Virus record (IMG/VR): IMGVR_UViG_3300027861_000001
Span: 85,054-149,053 of that record
Length of the DNA: 64,000 nt
Source of the DNA: a virus
Direction: 5' to 3' (one strand)
Positions 1 to 6,948 of this stretch are shown piece by piece (within the stretch, counting starts at the first letter, position 1; each line of letters starts with the position of its first letter). The notes below the pieces were generated by a model, which saw nothing but the letters and a program-made list of their open reading frames with translations, did no database searches and was not told the DNA's origin. Position numbers and translations under genes: made by a program.

Positions 1-333
1 TGCTTGACAAATTACATTTGCTTCAGCGTGTACTGCTGGACAATGCTCCATCCCCTCTCCAGATGCGTATCCCATTTCTCTCCTAGGACAAATATCACTT
101 TGTTTTGTAGGTTTGTAATCACCCTTACTGTCTCTGTACTCACAATGAGTAATACCAGAAGCAGGTCCATTATACCCAGTAGAAACTATGTGATTGTCTT
201 TAACCGCAACAGCCCCTATTTTCCTAGATAAACACTTACTGTGCTCTGAAACTAAATTAGCTACCTTTAAAAAATGAATATCTAGTATTAACTGTCTTTG
301 TCTTTCTTCTGCTACTGTTCTGTTACTAGTCAC
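1..333 (-). CDS. deoxycytidylate (dCMP) deaminase, 3' part missing
   Basis: Partial gene running off the left edge; 111 codons are visible. It would convert dCMP to dUMP, feeding the thymidylate synthase at 4272-4910. The translation contains RKIGAVAVKD and STGYNGPASG, then the zinc-site signature HAEAN (CPAVHAEAN) typical of dCMP deaminases of the ComEB/T4 Cd type; the downstream PCxxC zinc ligands lie beyond the window. The start is a GTG at 333-331 with GGAG about 10 bases upstream, right after the polymerase stop. Family assignment is firm because the catalytic HAE and its context are intact; the length and allosteric residues cannot be judged. Confidence 0.88.
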   Translation of the reverse strand, partial: MTSNRTVAEERQRQLILDIHFLKVANLVSEHSKCLSRKIGAVAVKDNHIVSTGYNGPASGITHCEYRDSKGDYKPTKQSDICPRREMGYASGEGMEHCPAVHAEANVICQA

Positions 334-352
334 TTATTACCGTCTCCAATCA

Positions 353-2287
353 TTATTTTGGTATTAAATATAACTGTTGCCTATCTGTATTATCTTCGGG
401 GTGGTTTTCTCCACCCCACGCATCTTTAATTTCCAAATCCACTAATATAGGAACTTGTTTAAGGAATTTCCTTGCACCTTCAATCATGGTATCATTAACA
501 ATGCGAGCCGCTATTATTGCATTTTCTTCAGGAACCTCAACGCACACCTCATCATGAATTGTGTTTACAAGTCTACCACCAATTTTTTGTAGTGGATAGA
601 ACATTAGAATAATGGCTGTTTTCGTCATGTCAGCACTTGTACCTTGAATTGGATGATTTTTTCCAACTCTTATATAATAATTTTCCAACCTTCTACGCTC
701 TTTAAAGTCAATGTCCCTTTTACTAAGGTCTGGAAACCACCTACAACGCCCACCAACAGTTCTAGTTAATCCTTTCTCTAAAGCCTTATTACCTGCGTTA
801 GTTAAGTACTCAATCAGAACACTGTAAGTATTTTTATATCTTTCCAAATGTTCAGCAGCCACACTTAAACTACAACCTATTCTTTCGGACAAGGTTTTAA
901 CTTCCATTCCATAAATGATTCCAAAGTTCAAAGTTTTTGCTGCCCTACGAAGATCATCATCAACGTCCTCAGTATCATACATGTCTCTGGCTGTTGACCA
1001 ATGCAAGTCTTCACCTTTAGCAAGAGCAGCTAGCATTAATGGATCACCACTCAACTCAGCGGCTAATCTAAGCTCTATTTGAGAATAGTCAGCCACAATA
1101 AACTTACAACCTTTCTCTGGAACAAAACACGCTCTCAAGATTTTTCCGTCTTTTCCCTTCTTCTTTATATTCTGAAGATTTGGGTCTGAGCTGCTAAGTC
1201 TACCACTATCTGTCCCAGTTTGATGAAATCTGGCGTGTATCCTCCCATCTTTAGCAATGTGCCCAAGCAAGCTCTCTCCGAATGTCTTTTCAACCTGCTT
1301 AACTTCCCTATAATCAACCAAGCTTTTTATAATTTGTTTCTTTTTATCGTCATCACACATAGATATAGCATAAAGCAAAGTAGCGTTATTGGTCAATCCT
1401 TTTCTAGTTACTTTATTAGCTCTATTTAAGTCAATTCCTACCGCATCAAATGCTTCATTTACTTGTTGCCAACTATCTAGATTAAGAACTGGTGGTGGTT
1501 TAGGAACAGCGTTATTTTTGTACGGTGTTCCATCCTTCTTTATCCTCACAGGTTTTGGTGGAGGTGGTAATGGAGCAGGAAGCTCATCACGTAAGAACCG
1601 ACTCAAATTAAACACTCTCTCATTAATTTGTACTAATGTTTTTCTCCACTTAACAGCATCAAGCTTTATACCAGCAATCTCCATATGAGCAATAGGTTCT
1701 ATTAACCTAAACTCTAGGTTCGATATGGCAGTCATCTTAAACTCTTTTATATACCTTTGCTGATTCTTCATGATATCAATTAGATACCAAACATCCAGCG
1801 CGGAATACTCTAACTGCTCGTCAGTAAAAACACCATTCTCGTGGTCGAAGTCAACAAACGTTTGCCTTACCTGCTTATCAAGAGTAACATCACAATACTT
1901 CTTAACTAGCTGTAATAAGTTTGTGCGAACATTGTACATACCAGCATGTAGTAATTTCTCAGCAATTTGTGTATCATATATTCCCTTTACTGATATGCCA
2001 GCTTTAACATATAACATTTTGTAATCAAAATTTGCATTTTGAATAATTTTAGTATATGCTCTATCTTCTAACACTTCCTTAAGTGGGGATAAATCAACCT
2101 TCCTTGCATCAATTACGTATGCCACATCACCAACCAACAACTGAACAAGCAACAGTTTAACGTTATCATCTAAATAATCTAGTCCAGTAGTTTCTGTATC
2201 TAGAGGAATAAATTGTTGTTTCTTTGCTTCTTCAACTATATTAGGAACGTCTTCTTGTTTAATAATATATTTGTATATTAAGTCCAT
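353..2287 (-). CDS. polA: family A DNA polymerase with 3'-5' exonuclease domain
   Basis: Phage replicative DNA polymerase of the Pol I type, 644 aa, without a 5'-3' nuclease domain. The proofreading domain is intact: ExoI LDTETTG (D30, E32), ExoII NANFDYK (D88) and ExoIII YSALDVWYL (Y161, D165). Polymerase motif A is VADYSQIELR (D400), motif B is RRAAKTLNFGIIYG (K451, F455) and motif C is IHDEV (H578, D579, E580). F455 aligns with E. coli F762. A proline-rich stretch near residues 238-266 lies between the exonuclease and polymerase domains. The gene starts at an ATG overlapping the previous stop by one base (TAATG), implying coupled translation. Confidence 0.95.
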   Translation of the reverse strand: MDLIYKYIIKQEDVPNIVEEAKKQQFIPLDTETTGLDYLDDNVKLLLVQLLVGDVAYVIDARKVDLSPLKEVLEDRAYTKIIQNANFDYKMLYVKAGISVKGIYDTQIAEKLLHAGMYNVRTNLLQLVKKYCDVTLDKQVRQTFVDFDHENGVFTDEQLEYSALDVWYLIDIMKNQQRYIKEFKMTAISNLEFRLIEPIAHMEIAGIKLDAVKWRKTLVQINERVFNLSRFLRDELPAPLPPPPKPVRIKKDGTPYKNNAVPKPPPVLNLDSWQQVNEAFDAVGIDLNRANKVTRKGLTNNATLLYAISMCDDDKKKQIIKSLVDYREVKQVEKTFGESLLGHIAKDGRIHARFHQTGTDSGRLSSSDPNLQNIKKKGKDGKILRACFVPEKGCKFIVADYSQIELRLAAELSGDPLMLAALAKGEDLHWSTARDMYDTEDVDDDLRRAAKTLNFGIIYGMEVKTLSERIGCSLSVAAEHLERYKNTYSVLIEYLTNAGNKALEKGLTRTVGGRCRWFPDLSKRDIDFKERRRLENYYIRVGKNHPIQGTSADMTKTAIILMFYPLQKIGGRLVNTIHDEVCVEVPEENAIIAARIVNDTMIEGARKFLKQVPILVDLEIKDAWGGENHPEDNTDRQQLYLIPK

Positions 2288-2628
2288 TAAAGTGTCCCAT
2301 CAGCACTAGTATATGTATAAGGCCCAGTTGTTGTTATAGTTGTCGTATCGTAAGTAGGGTTGCTTGTTGTAGCCCAAGAACTCCCACCGTCCGAATACGT
2401 ATACGGAATATTCCAAGCAGGTGTACTAGGATTAAGATTATCTTTTAGATGTTCTACTATTTGAATCAATGCAGCTTCTCTGCCTAACCCTTGTGCCATA
2501 AGAGCCTCAAACATTCCTTGAAGATTGTCATCTGAGAATATCTTCTCTTGCGTAAAACATTGAAATCTTTGATCACAAGTCTCACACAAACATTTTTTGG
2601 TTCCAGCTTTACTTTTGTGGTTTATCAT
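2287..2628 (-). CDS. hypothetical protein with N-terminal Cys cluster
   Basis: 113-aa protein with no recognised function. The N-terminus has CLCETCDQRFQCFT, a probable metal site (CxCxxC then C), and the last 40 residues are low-complexity Thr/Ser/Tyr. The same CxxCxxRFxC(F/Y)T pattern occurs in the 70-aa protein at 56933-57145. The frame stays open to 2709, but the longer version would overlap the upstream gene by 100 bases and its extra N-terminus reads like a shadow of that gene. I chose the ATG at 2628, which overlaps by 20 bases; its ribosome site (GAAAAG) is weak. The stop overlaps the polymerase start. Confidence 0.6.
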   Translation of the reverse strand: MINHKSKAGTKKCLCETCDQRFQCFTQEKIFSDDNLQGMFEALMAQGLGREAALIQIVEHLKDNLNPSTPAWNIPYTYSDGGSSWATTSNPTYDTTTITTTGPYTYTSADGTL

Positions 2629-2977
2629 TCTTTTCACACTCACAATTAGTACAAGAGTCAGCGTCTTCACTACACCCAAACGCCAAGTCAATATAGTTGT
2701 GTGCATCAAAAATAGTGTCTTTAACAGACTCGTTCTCAGGTGTTTTACCTTGACTTTTAAGATTGTTCCATCTATCCATCTTCAGCATCAATAAGAACAT
2801 TGCGCAATCTTGAGAACTTCGACGTGGATCGATGTCTAAAGTCTTACAAAGAACATGCATCCTCTTAAAGTTACTCAGAACATCTGTTGTCGCATAATCG
2901 TGACTCTTTCCTATTAATAATTTTTGTCTTTCCTTCTCAATATCTTTTACTAATTTCTCAAATTCCTTTCCTTCCAC
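2609..2977 (-). CDS. MazG-like / DUF1599-type (nucleotide modification associated domain 1) protein
   Basis: 122-aa protein with the layout of small phage proteins of the DUF1599/NMAD1 type: KSHDYAT followed by SNFKRM near residues 24-40, then SQDCAMFLLMLKMDR, and ESVKDTIFDAHNYIDLAF near residues 83-100. The acidic and aromatic residues of these helices resemble all-alpha NTP pyrophosphohydrolases. The C-terminus has a Cys-rich tail (CTNCEC). It sits among dNTP metabolism genes, so a role in the nucleotide pool or in base modification is an inference; the substrate is unknown. Confidence 0.6.
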   Translation of the reverse strand: MEGKEFEKLVKDIEKERQKLLIGKSHDYATTDVLSNFKRMHVLCKTLDIDPRRSSQDCAMFLLMLKMDRWNNLKSQGKTPENESVKDTIFDAHNYIDLAFGCSEDADSCTNCECEKNDKPQK

Positions 2978-2988
2978 TGCTAGTTCTC

Positions 2989-3327
2989 CTAATTATTTAT
3001 TACTGGTACTATGTTTGGTAAAAATATGCTGCTAACTTCTAGTGTAGGATGATAATCTTTACTTATAACCACCCTAAAGGACTGAACACCACGAAGCATA
3101 GACTCACCCGCAAATAAAAGTGTATTTTCTGGAGTACCATCACTTAAAAGCGTATATTCACCAAGTAAAGCGATGTTTCCCAAACCTTCTACCAGCTCGC
3201 TATTTATAACCACAGCGATTTTATCCAAGTCTGCCCATATCTCTATCAACTTAATGTCTTTAACCTCGTTATCATCAATAAAAACTTTTGTGTTTTGATA
3301 TGAACCATCACCTTTTATTATTAACAT
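2989..3327 (-). CDS. hypothetical protein
   Basis: 112-aa protein, not recognised. It has a predicted beta-rich pattern of alternating hydrophobic residues, no Cys cluster and no membrane segment. Its ATG overlaps the stop of the upstream exonuclease gene by one base (TAATG), so it is probably translated with it and may serve replication or repair. The overlap and the long open frame support a real gene. Confidence 0.6.
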   Translation of the reverse strand: MLIIKGDGSYQNTKVFIDDNEVKDIKLIEIWADLDKIAVVINSELVEGLGNIALLGEYTLLSDGTPENTLLFAGESMLRGVQSFRVVISKDYHPTLEVSSIFLPNIVPVINN

Positions 3328-4262
3328 TACCTTGCCACCGAAATTAAAGTTGCAGACTTACTACCTTTTCTAACTCTATTGACAGCACCACAAGCTTCAC
3401 ATCTATATGTTTGATAAATATTAACTGTAGCCCTATACGGTTTAGTAAGTTCTGTCAGTTTCAAACCACCACAATTAGCACAAACTTTCTCATCCGTGTC
3501 TAGGTACATTCCCATATTAGGGTGACTCTTAACCCAAGGACGTAATTTTATGTATACTTCCTCTAGTAGTTGAACATCTTGCCTATTATATACAACCATA
3601 TTATCAAGAGACTCTTGGTCACCATTCATACATCCAGACCACAGCGCAAAAGAAGTTTTTATCTTGCTGTCACCAACAAGTTGAAACCCTAACCAATCTA
3701 GTTTGCGACTCGTAAAGTACATTTTTTTAGTCACTTTTAGTGTGTCTATGCTCTGGTACGGTGATGGAGGTAGCATATCGTACATCATGAACCTTCCGTT
3801 CACCCAAGGTAAATCAAAGTTATCTCCATTGTGTGATATTATAATATCTGCCTCGTCAATCAGCTCCCACAATGCTTTCACAACTTGTTTGTCGTTACCA
3901 GCTTTAGCATCCTTTGGTGATATACAAGCACTCATTACTGTGTCACTGAACAACCACTTCGCAGACCAACATATAATGTACGCCGGTCTAACAATTTGGT
4001 CAATACTAATGTTCTGTTTAAACAACCCCCAAGAATAAACTACGTTCGGGGCTGTCTCTATGTCAAATACCAGAATTTTAGCTTCTTTTTTCTCTGTTAA
4101 GGTCGTCATCAACCTAGTTATTTTGTTGTGAACAGCGTCCCTAGAGAAATTTTCCGAAAATTCGTTAGTCATCATTTCAGCAATTTTTGATTCGCTGAAA
4201 CGTTGCTCATCAGCATGTAGGCTAACAAGCTTACTTACTTTTGGTTGTGTCCAATCAATCAT
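3327..4262 (-). CDS. DEDDy 3'-5' exonuclease with N-terminal HTH-like and C-terminal zinc ribbon
   Basis: 311-aa DnaQ/RNase H-fold exonuclease, separate from the polymerase proofreading domain. Exo motifs: VFDIETAP (D67, E69), ISHNGDNFDLPW (D147/D150) and the DEDDy third motif YNRQDVQLL (Y225, D229). Residues 1-52 resemble a helix-turn-helix (FSESKIAEMM, then SRDAVHNKITRL), reminiscent of GcrA-like N-termini. The C-terminus has two CxxC pairs (C261/C264, C288/C291) forming a likely zinc ribbon. Both flanking modules would bind nucleic acid, suggesting targeting to a particular structure or site; that part is inference. Confidence 0.82.
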   Translation of the reverse strand: MIDWTQPKVSKLVSLHADEQRFSESKIAEMMTNEFSENFSRDAVHNKITRLMTTLTEKKEAKILVFDIETAPNVVYSWGLFKQNISIDQIVRPAYIICWSAKWLFSDTVMSACISPKDAKAGNDKQVVKALWELIDEADIIISHNGDNFDLPWVNGRFMMYDMLPPSPYQSIDTLKVTKKMYFTSRKLDWLGFQLVGDSKIKTSFALWSGCMNGDQESLDNMVVYNRQDVQLLEEVYIKLRPWVKSHPNMGMYLDTDEKVCANCGGLKLTELTKPYRATVNIYQTYRCEACGAVNRVRKGSKSATLISVAR

Positions 4263-4271
4263 GTTTTCTCC

Positions 4272-4910
4272 TTACAACTCTCTTGCCCAATCCCAAGCAT
4301 ATTCGTATAAATGTAATCCTTTACTAGTTGCTATCAGTTCACCATCATCAACACCTATAGCTTTTGCCATAGACTCTTTTAGCAACTGTAATCCACCTAG
4401 GTTCACAGGGAATCCTCCCCACAAATCCCATGAACGAAAATAAACAAAAAAGTTCAACTTACCTTCTTTTATTCTTGTATCAACAACACGCAGACATGGT
4501 GGATGTTCTTGATAAATAGAACCAACATCACCAATGTTCATCGTAAGTTGATTACACTCATGCCCGTCTCTGTCATACCTTAACAACACTTCAGTAAGTT
4601 GAGGAACCAAGTATTGCCCATAAGTATAAATCTCATTTGCTTCTAAGCAATTCCTAAGAAGCTCTTCACTGTGGTAATGTTCAATTTCCTTATCAGTGCA
4701 AGGGCTTGGAATTCCGTCTGGAATATCTGGTGCTAATGGTTTTGTAGATGGTTGTTTAATTTGAACAGTTACAAAATCAAATTCCAATCTTCTTGTCCCT
4801 TCAAAACTCCCCTTATCAATAGTGTATATATTTCCTTTCTTTAAAATCTCTCTGTTGCACAGAAAGAACGCTTCCGACAAGTCTCTTGCTTCAATTGTTG
4901 TTATGTTCAC
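4272..4910 (-). CDS. thyA: thymidylate synthase (ThyA family)
   Basis: 212-aa folate-dependent thymidylate synthase making dTMP from dUMP. The key residues align with E. coli ThyA in order and spacing: catalytic Cys139 (PPCL, C146), Arg159-Ser160 (R166-S167), Asp162 (D169), Asn170 (N177), His200 and Tyr202 (H207, Y209). The equivalent of Asn177 distinguishes uracil from cytosine; dCMP hydroxymethylases carry Asp there, so this enzyme should use dUMP and not make hydroxymethyl-dCMP. It is shorter than the 264-aa bacterial enzyme, closer to the small archaeal and phage forms. The start is a GTG overlapping the upstream stop (TAGTG). Confidence 0.85.
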   Translation of the reverse strand: MNITTIEARDLSEAFFLCNREILKKGNIYTIDKGSFEGTRRLEFDFVTVQIKQPSTKPLAPDIPDGIPSPCTDKEIEHYHSEELLRNCLEANEIYTYGQYLVPQLTEVLLRYDRDGHECNQLTMNIGDVGSIYQEHPPCLRVVDTRIKEGKLNFFVYFRSWDLWGGFPVNLGGLQLLKESMAKAIGVDDGELIATSKGLHLYEYAWDWAREL

Positions 4911-5416
4911 TACTTATTCTTTCCTTTTTTAAGTCTATCATTTTCTGCTTGTAAAGCAAAAATTTGATCTTTTAGCTCCTTGTTTTCCATAGCTACTTGT
5001 GTAGCGTTTGAAATAAGACCATCTACTCTTTTGTAATCTATATACAAATCATTTACTTCTTCTAATAGTGTAGACATTACCTCGAACGGGATTATAAGGT
5101 ACTTTTCGTTGGTAAACTTAAGTTTCATTGCCCAAAACGGAAGAAACTCCATTTGTTTAGATTGCTCTTTGTGCTTATCGAACCATTCTCTTTTTAAGGT
5201 CATTGATTTGGCTCTTGCGTCTGGTCTAGAGTAACCGTGTTTACACTCACCAACCATTAATTTTGATAACCACGGAAAGTCCCATCTACAATCTCCAGCC
5301 AACCTAGTTATCCCCTCAGTAGTACCATAAGCTCCTGACCTAGGAACTCTCTTTCCATAACTACCAGCTAAATCAGCTGTTTCTCTTTCGAACTCTTGTC
5401 CTTTTTTGGTTGCCAT
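4910..5416 (-). CDS. Holliday-junction-resolvase-like PD-(D/E)XK nuclease
   Basis: 168-aa predicted endonuclease. The N-terminus has KGQEFERETADL, then RVPRSGAYGTTEG, LAGDCRWDF with a candidate catalytic Asp42, and VGECKHG, which fits the (D/E)xK core (E57, K59). This order is typical of small phage and archaeal Holliday junction resolvase-like nucleases. Residues about 125-168 are predicted coiled coil (repeated Leu/Ala/Glu/Lys), a likely dimerisation element. Between helicase and thymidylate synthase genes, a role in resolving replication or recombination intermediates before packaging fits. Confidence 0.7.
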   Translation of the reverse strand: MATKKGQEFERETADLAGSYGKRVPRSGAYGTTEGITRLAGDCRWDFPWLSKLMVGECKHGYSRPDARAKSMTLKREWFDKHKEQSKQMEFLPFWAMKLKFTNEKYLIIPFEVMSTLLEEVNDLYIDYKRVDGLISNATQVAMENKELKDQIFALQAENDRLKKGKNK

Positions 5417-5430
5417 AAACTCCTCACTTA

Positions 5431-6948
5431 CTAAGTCGCACTACTGAATCCACCATTATGCTTTTTAATCCCTTCCACTGTGTTCTTCTCAACATTTTCA
5501 TACTCATCAGTAGCTTCGTCTAAAAAGTCTTCTACATCTTCCTCTGGAGGATCAGTCTCAGAAAATTTCAAACAAACTTCATCAAAATTAAGCTCCACTT
5601 TGTCTGTTGTCTTACCACCTCTGTTCTTGGCAATTGAGTACCACCCAATATTTCTTTCTCTTAATTTTGTAGTACTGTTTCTGTGAAGTAGAACAACAGC
5701 ATCAGCTTTGTTTTCAATGTCTCCGCTCTCTTTTAGATCATGTAATTCCGGTTCAGCACTTTCTGTTCTTCTTAACTGGCTAACTACAATGAAAGCAATG
5801 TTATTAGCTTTAGCAAAAGAAAAGAACTTGTTGACTATATCTGTTATAGCTTTTCTTGTGTCCCCAAAATATTTCAAAGTTTGAAGATAATCAACCACGA
5901 CAACATCAACAGGGTGATTTAACATGTGTCGTTTAACACTGTTAACTATAAAATTACACGTCTGGTCACCCCTATCTTCTATCCATAAACCATCTGGTAC
6001 TTCACTTATGAACATTTGTTGTGTATTAGCAATCTTCTTCAGTTCATGGTTAGTAACAAGTGCTTTTTTCCAATCGTCTATTGATACACCCGCCTCAGCG
6101 CAAACTAGACGGTCAATGTACTGACCTTTTGTCATTTCTGGAGTAAAAACAAGAACTTTATCACCGTTTAAAATAAAATTAGTTACCATATTAGAAACCA
6201 TAATTGACTTGCCTATATTAGTCTTAGCACCTAGTACCGTCAATTTCTGTTTACAAATCGCATCGTTCTTATCCAACCAGTAAAATCCTGACTTAACACC
6301 TTTATATTTAATTGGGTTTTCCTTCCTGTCCTTAAATCTATCATAAGCATCTGCCAATAAGGTATCTAACCTAACCAACCCATGAGTACTTAAAGTATTA
6401 TCTAAAAGAACATTCTGCATCTGTGAAACTACCTCAATCAATTTAGTTTCATCAAAGCGTTTAGTTGTTTGTATTTTACTCGCTGCGTCTTTAAACTTGT
6501 TTAGTCTGTATCGTTCGAAAACTAATTTTACATACTCTTCCGTAATTTGTAGGCTAATGATACCTTCTGCTGCATGGAGTAGCTTCATTATGGTAGCTGG
6601 ACCTCCAATATAATCAATAACCTGTGTACCATCTGGCATTGGGTCTTGCTTCTCAATCTCGTCTACTACTAACTCGTAAGTACAAACCCTTCTGGTCATA
6701 CGAACGTTAGTTAAAATAGGAAAAATGATTCGATTTCTTTTCAGCGAAAAGTGTTCCTCAGTAAGTCCACTCTTTACTATTAAAGAAGCACAATCATCGT
6801 CCTGCATAAATATGCCAAGAACTGCATTCTCTGCGTCTTGATAAGATACAGAAACAACTTCTTCGTCTTCGTTTTCTATAGAAACAATGTCAGCTTGCGG
6901 TTCTGGATTATTAGCAAAGTCACTAAAACTACTACCTTCTCTTTCCAT
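5431..6948 (-). CDS. dnaB: replicative DNA helicase, DnaB-like
   Basis: 505-aa hexameric helicase of the DnaB/SF4 family. The N-terminal domain has DAENAVLGIFM near residue 38, typical of DnaB. The RecA-like core has Walker A GAKTNIGKS (240-248), Walker B VVVVDYLQ (about 349-355) and the sensor strand FIVVSQLRR with Q391 and R393/R394. An acidic N-terminal tail and an acidic C-terminal stretch (about 450-485) flank the core. The gene overlaps the primase gene by 17 bases, so the two replication-fork enzymes are co-translated. No separate helicase loader was identified. Confidence 0.92.
   Translation of the reverse strand: MEREGSSFSDFANNPEPQADIVSIENEDEEVVSVSYQDAENAVLGIFMQDDDCASLIVKSGLTEEHFSLKRNRIIFPILTNVRMTRRVCTYELVVDEIEKQDPMPDGTQVIDYIGGPATIMKLLHAAEGIISLQITEEYVKLVFERYRLNKFKDAASKIQTTKRFDETKLIEVVSQMQNVLLDNTLSTHGLVRLDTLLADAYDRFKDRKENPIKYKGVKSGFYWLDKNDAICKQKLTVLGAKTNIGKSIMVSNMVTNFILNGDKVLVFTPEMTKGQYIDRLVCAEAGVSIDDWKKALVTNHELKKIANTQQMFISEVPDGLWIEDRGDQTCNFIVNSVKRHMLNHPVDVVVVDYLQTLKYFGDTRKAITDIVNKFFSFAKANNIAFIVVSQLRRTESAEPELHDLKESGDIENKADAVVLLHRNSTTKLRERNIGWYSIAKNRGGKTTDKVELNFDEVCLKFSETDPPEEDVEDFLDEATDEYENVEKNTVEGIKKHNGGFSSAT

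Noticed and set aside
4-231. 75-aa plus-strand open frame
   Set aside because: Antisense to the dCMP deaminase, whose HAEAN motif is unmistakable.
2629-2709. Longer N-terminus of the 113-aa Cys-cluster protein
   Set aside because: Would overlap the upstream gene by 100 bases and adds residues with no metal-site or ribosome-site support.
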